DNA of 5,887 bases from Paludibacteraceae bacterium (GTDB lineage Bacteria; Bacteroidota; Bacteroidia; Bacteroidales; Paludibacteraceae). The position numbers and the translations under genes are program-made. Location of the stretch: assembly GCA_947471245.1 (NCBI GenBank), contig CANIXM010000137.1:1-5887 (forward strand), given 5' to 3'. Positions 5,789-5,887 of the stretch are shown one piece after another. Position 1 is the stretch's first letter. The number at the start of each line of letters is the position of its first letter. The notes beneath the pieces were generated by a model that saw only the letters and a program-made list of their open reading frames with translations, was not told the DNA's origin and ran no database searches.

Positions 5789-5826
5789 AAAAAAAAGCCC
5801 CAATTACATTTCTGTAATTGGGGCTT
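5789..5826 (-). terminator. Rho-independent terminator of the rRNA operon
   Basis: A perfect 14-bp stem (5813-5826 with 5795-5808) closes a GAAA tetraloop on the - strand and is followed by a T-run (5796-5789). It starts about 5 bases after the predicted 5S 3' end. Confidence 0.92.
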
Positions 5827-5830
5827 AAAA

Positions 5831-5887
5831 TTGGCGGCTATCTACTCTCCCACTTTTACGCAGTACCATCGACGTTGACAGGCTTAA
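5831..5887 (-). rRNA. rrf: 5S ribosomal RNA, 3' part, cut by the window edge
   Basis: On the - strand the sequence contains TTAAGCC, then GATGGTACTGC, then GTGGGAGAGTAGATAGCCGCC: the conserved 3' half of bacterial 5S rRNA in the right order and spacing. About half of the roughly 110-base gene is in the window. The exact 3' end is set by eye just after GCCGCCA. The rest of the rRNA operon (16S, 23S) should lie to the right and be transcribed toward this window. Confidence 0.88.

Noticed and set aside
5432..5826. Repeated palindromes considered as a CRISPR array
   Set aside because: Repeats differ in length and orientation, spacing is irregular, there are no uniform spacers and no cas genes; two of the units are terminators.

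Overview
The window looks like chromosomal DNA of a member of the Bacteroidota. Four lines of evidence agree: a DUF2027-plus-Smr protein, a family largely confined to this phylum; a periplasmic TlpA-type thioredoxin with a DUF4369-like N-terminal domain; promoter candidates of the TAnnTTTG type; and A-rich leaders without strong Shine-Dalgarno sites. The genus cannot be told from the sequence alone.

Layout. On the + strand lie the 3' two thirds of a kdpE-like response regulator (2-445) and a complete Smr-domain gene (750-1820). On the - strand lie a complete TlpA-like thioredoxin gene (3703-2321), a complete AAA ATPase/DUF4143 gene (5259-4048) and, at the right edge, the 3' end of a 5S rRNA gene (5887 to about 5831). 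The 5S gene implies an rRNA operon just beyond the right edge, transcribed toward the window. The Smr and TlpA genes converge. No obvious operon joins the protein genes; each is separated by 300-600 bases of AT-rich DNA.

The non-coding DNA is the most interesting part and holds several repeat families. (1) A unit made of a 5S rRNA 3' tail plus its Rho-independent terminator occurs three times: behind the real 5S gene, behind an adjacent broken 5S copy at 5677-5747, and again 3.4 kb away as the apparent terminator of the TlpA gene (2231-2296). (2) A diverged repeat of about 150 bp follows kdpE and the Smr gene, with a weaker possible third copy behind the ATPase gene; all three contain a small hairpin beginning TTGCC. 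(3) Short TTCCCGT/ACGGGAA hairpins, REP-like in form, cluster at 5432-5582 between the ATPase gene and the rRNA operon, and a similar hairpin sits inside the broken 5S copy. (4) A perfect 29-bp palindrome occupies the spacer of the predicted ATPase promoter and looks like an operator.

The protein genes do not form one pathway. They cover potassium-responsive transcription control (KdpE), a nucleic-acid-associated Smr protein of unknown role, envelope thiol redox chemistry (TlpA-like) and an orphan ATPase of unknown role. I see no phage, CRISPR, transposase or defence cassette.
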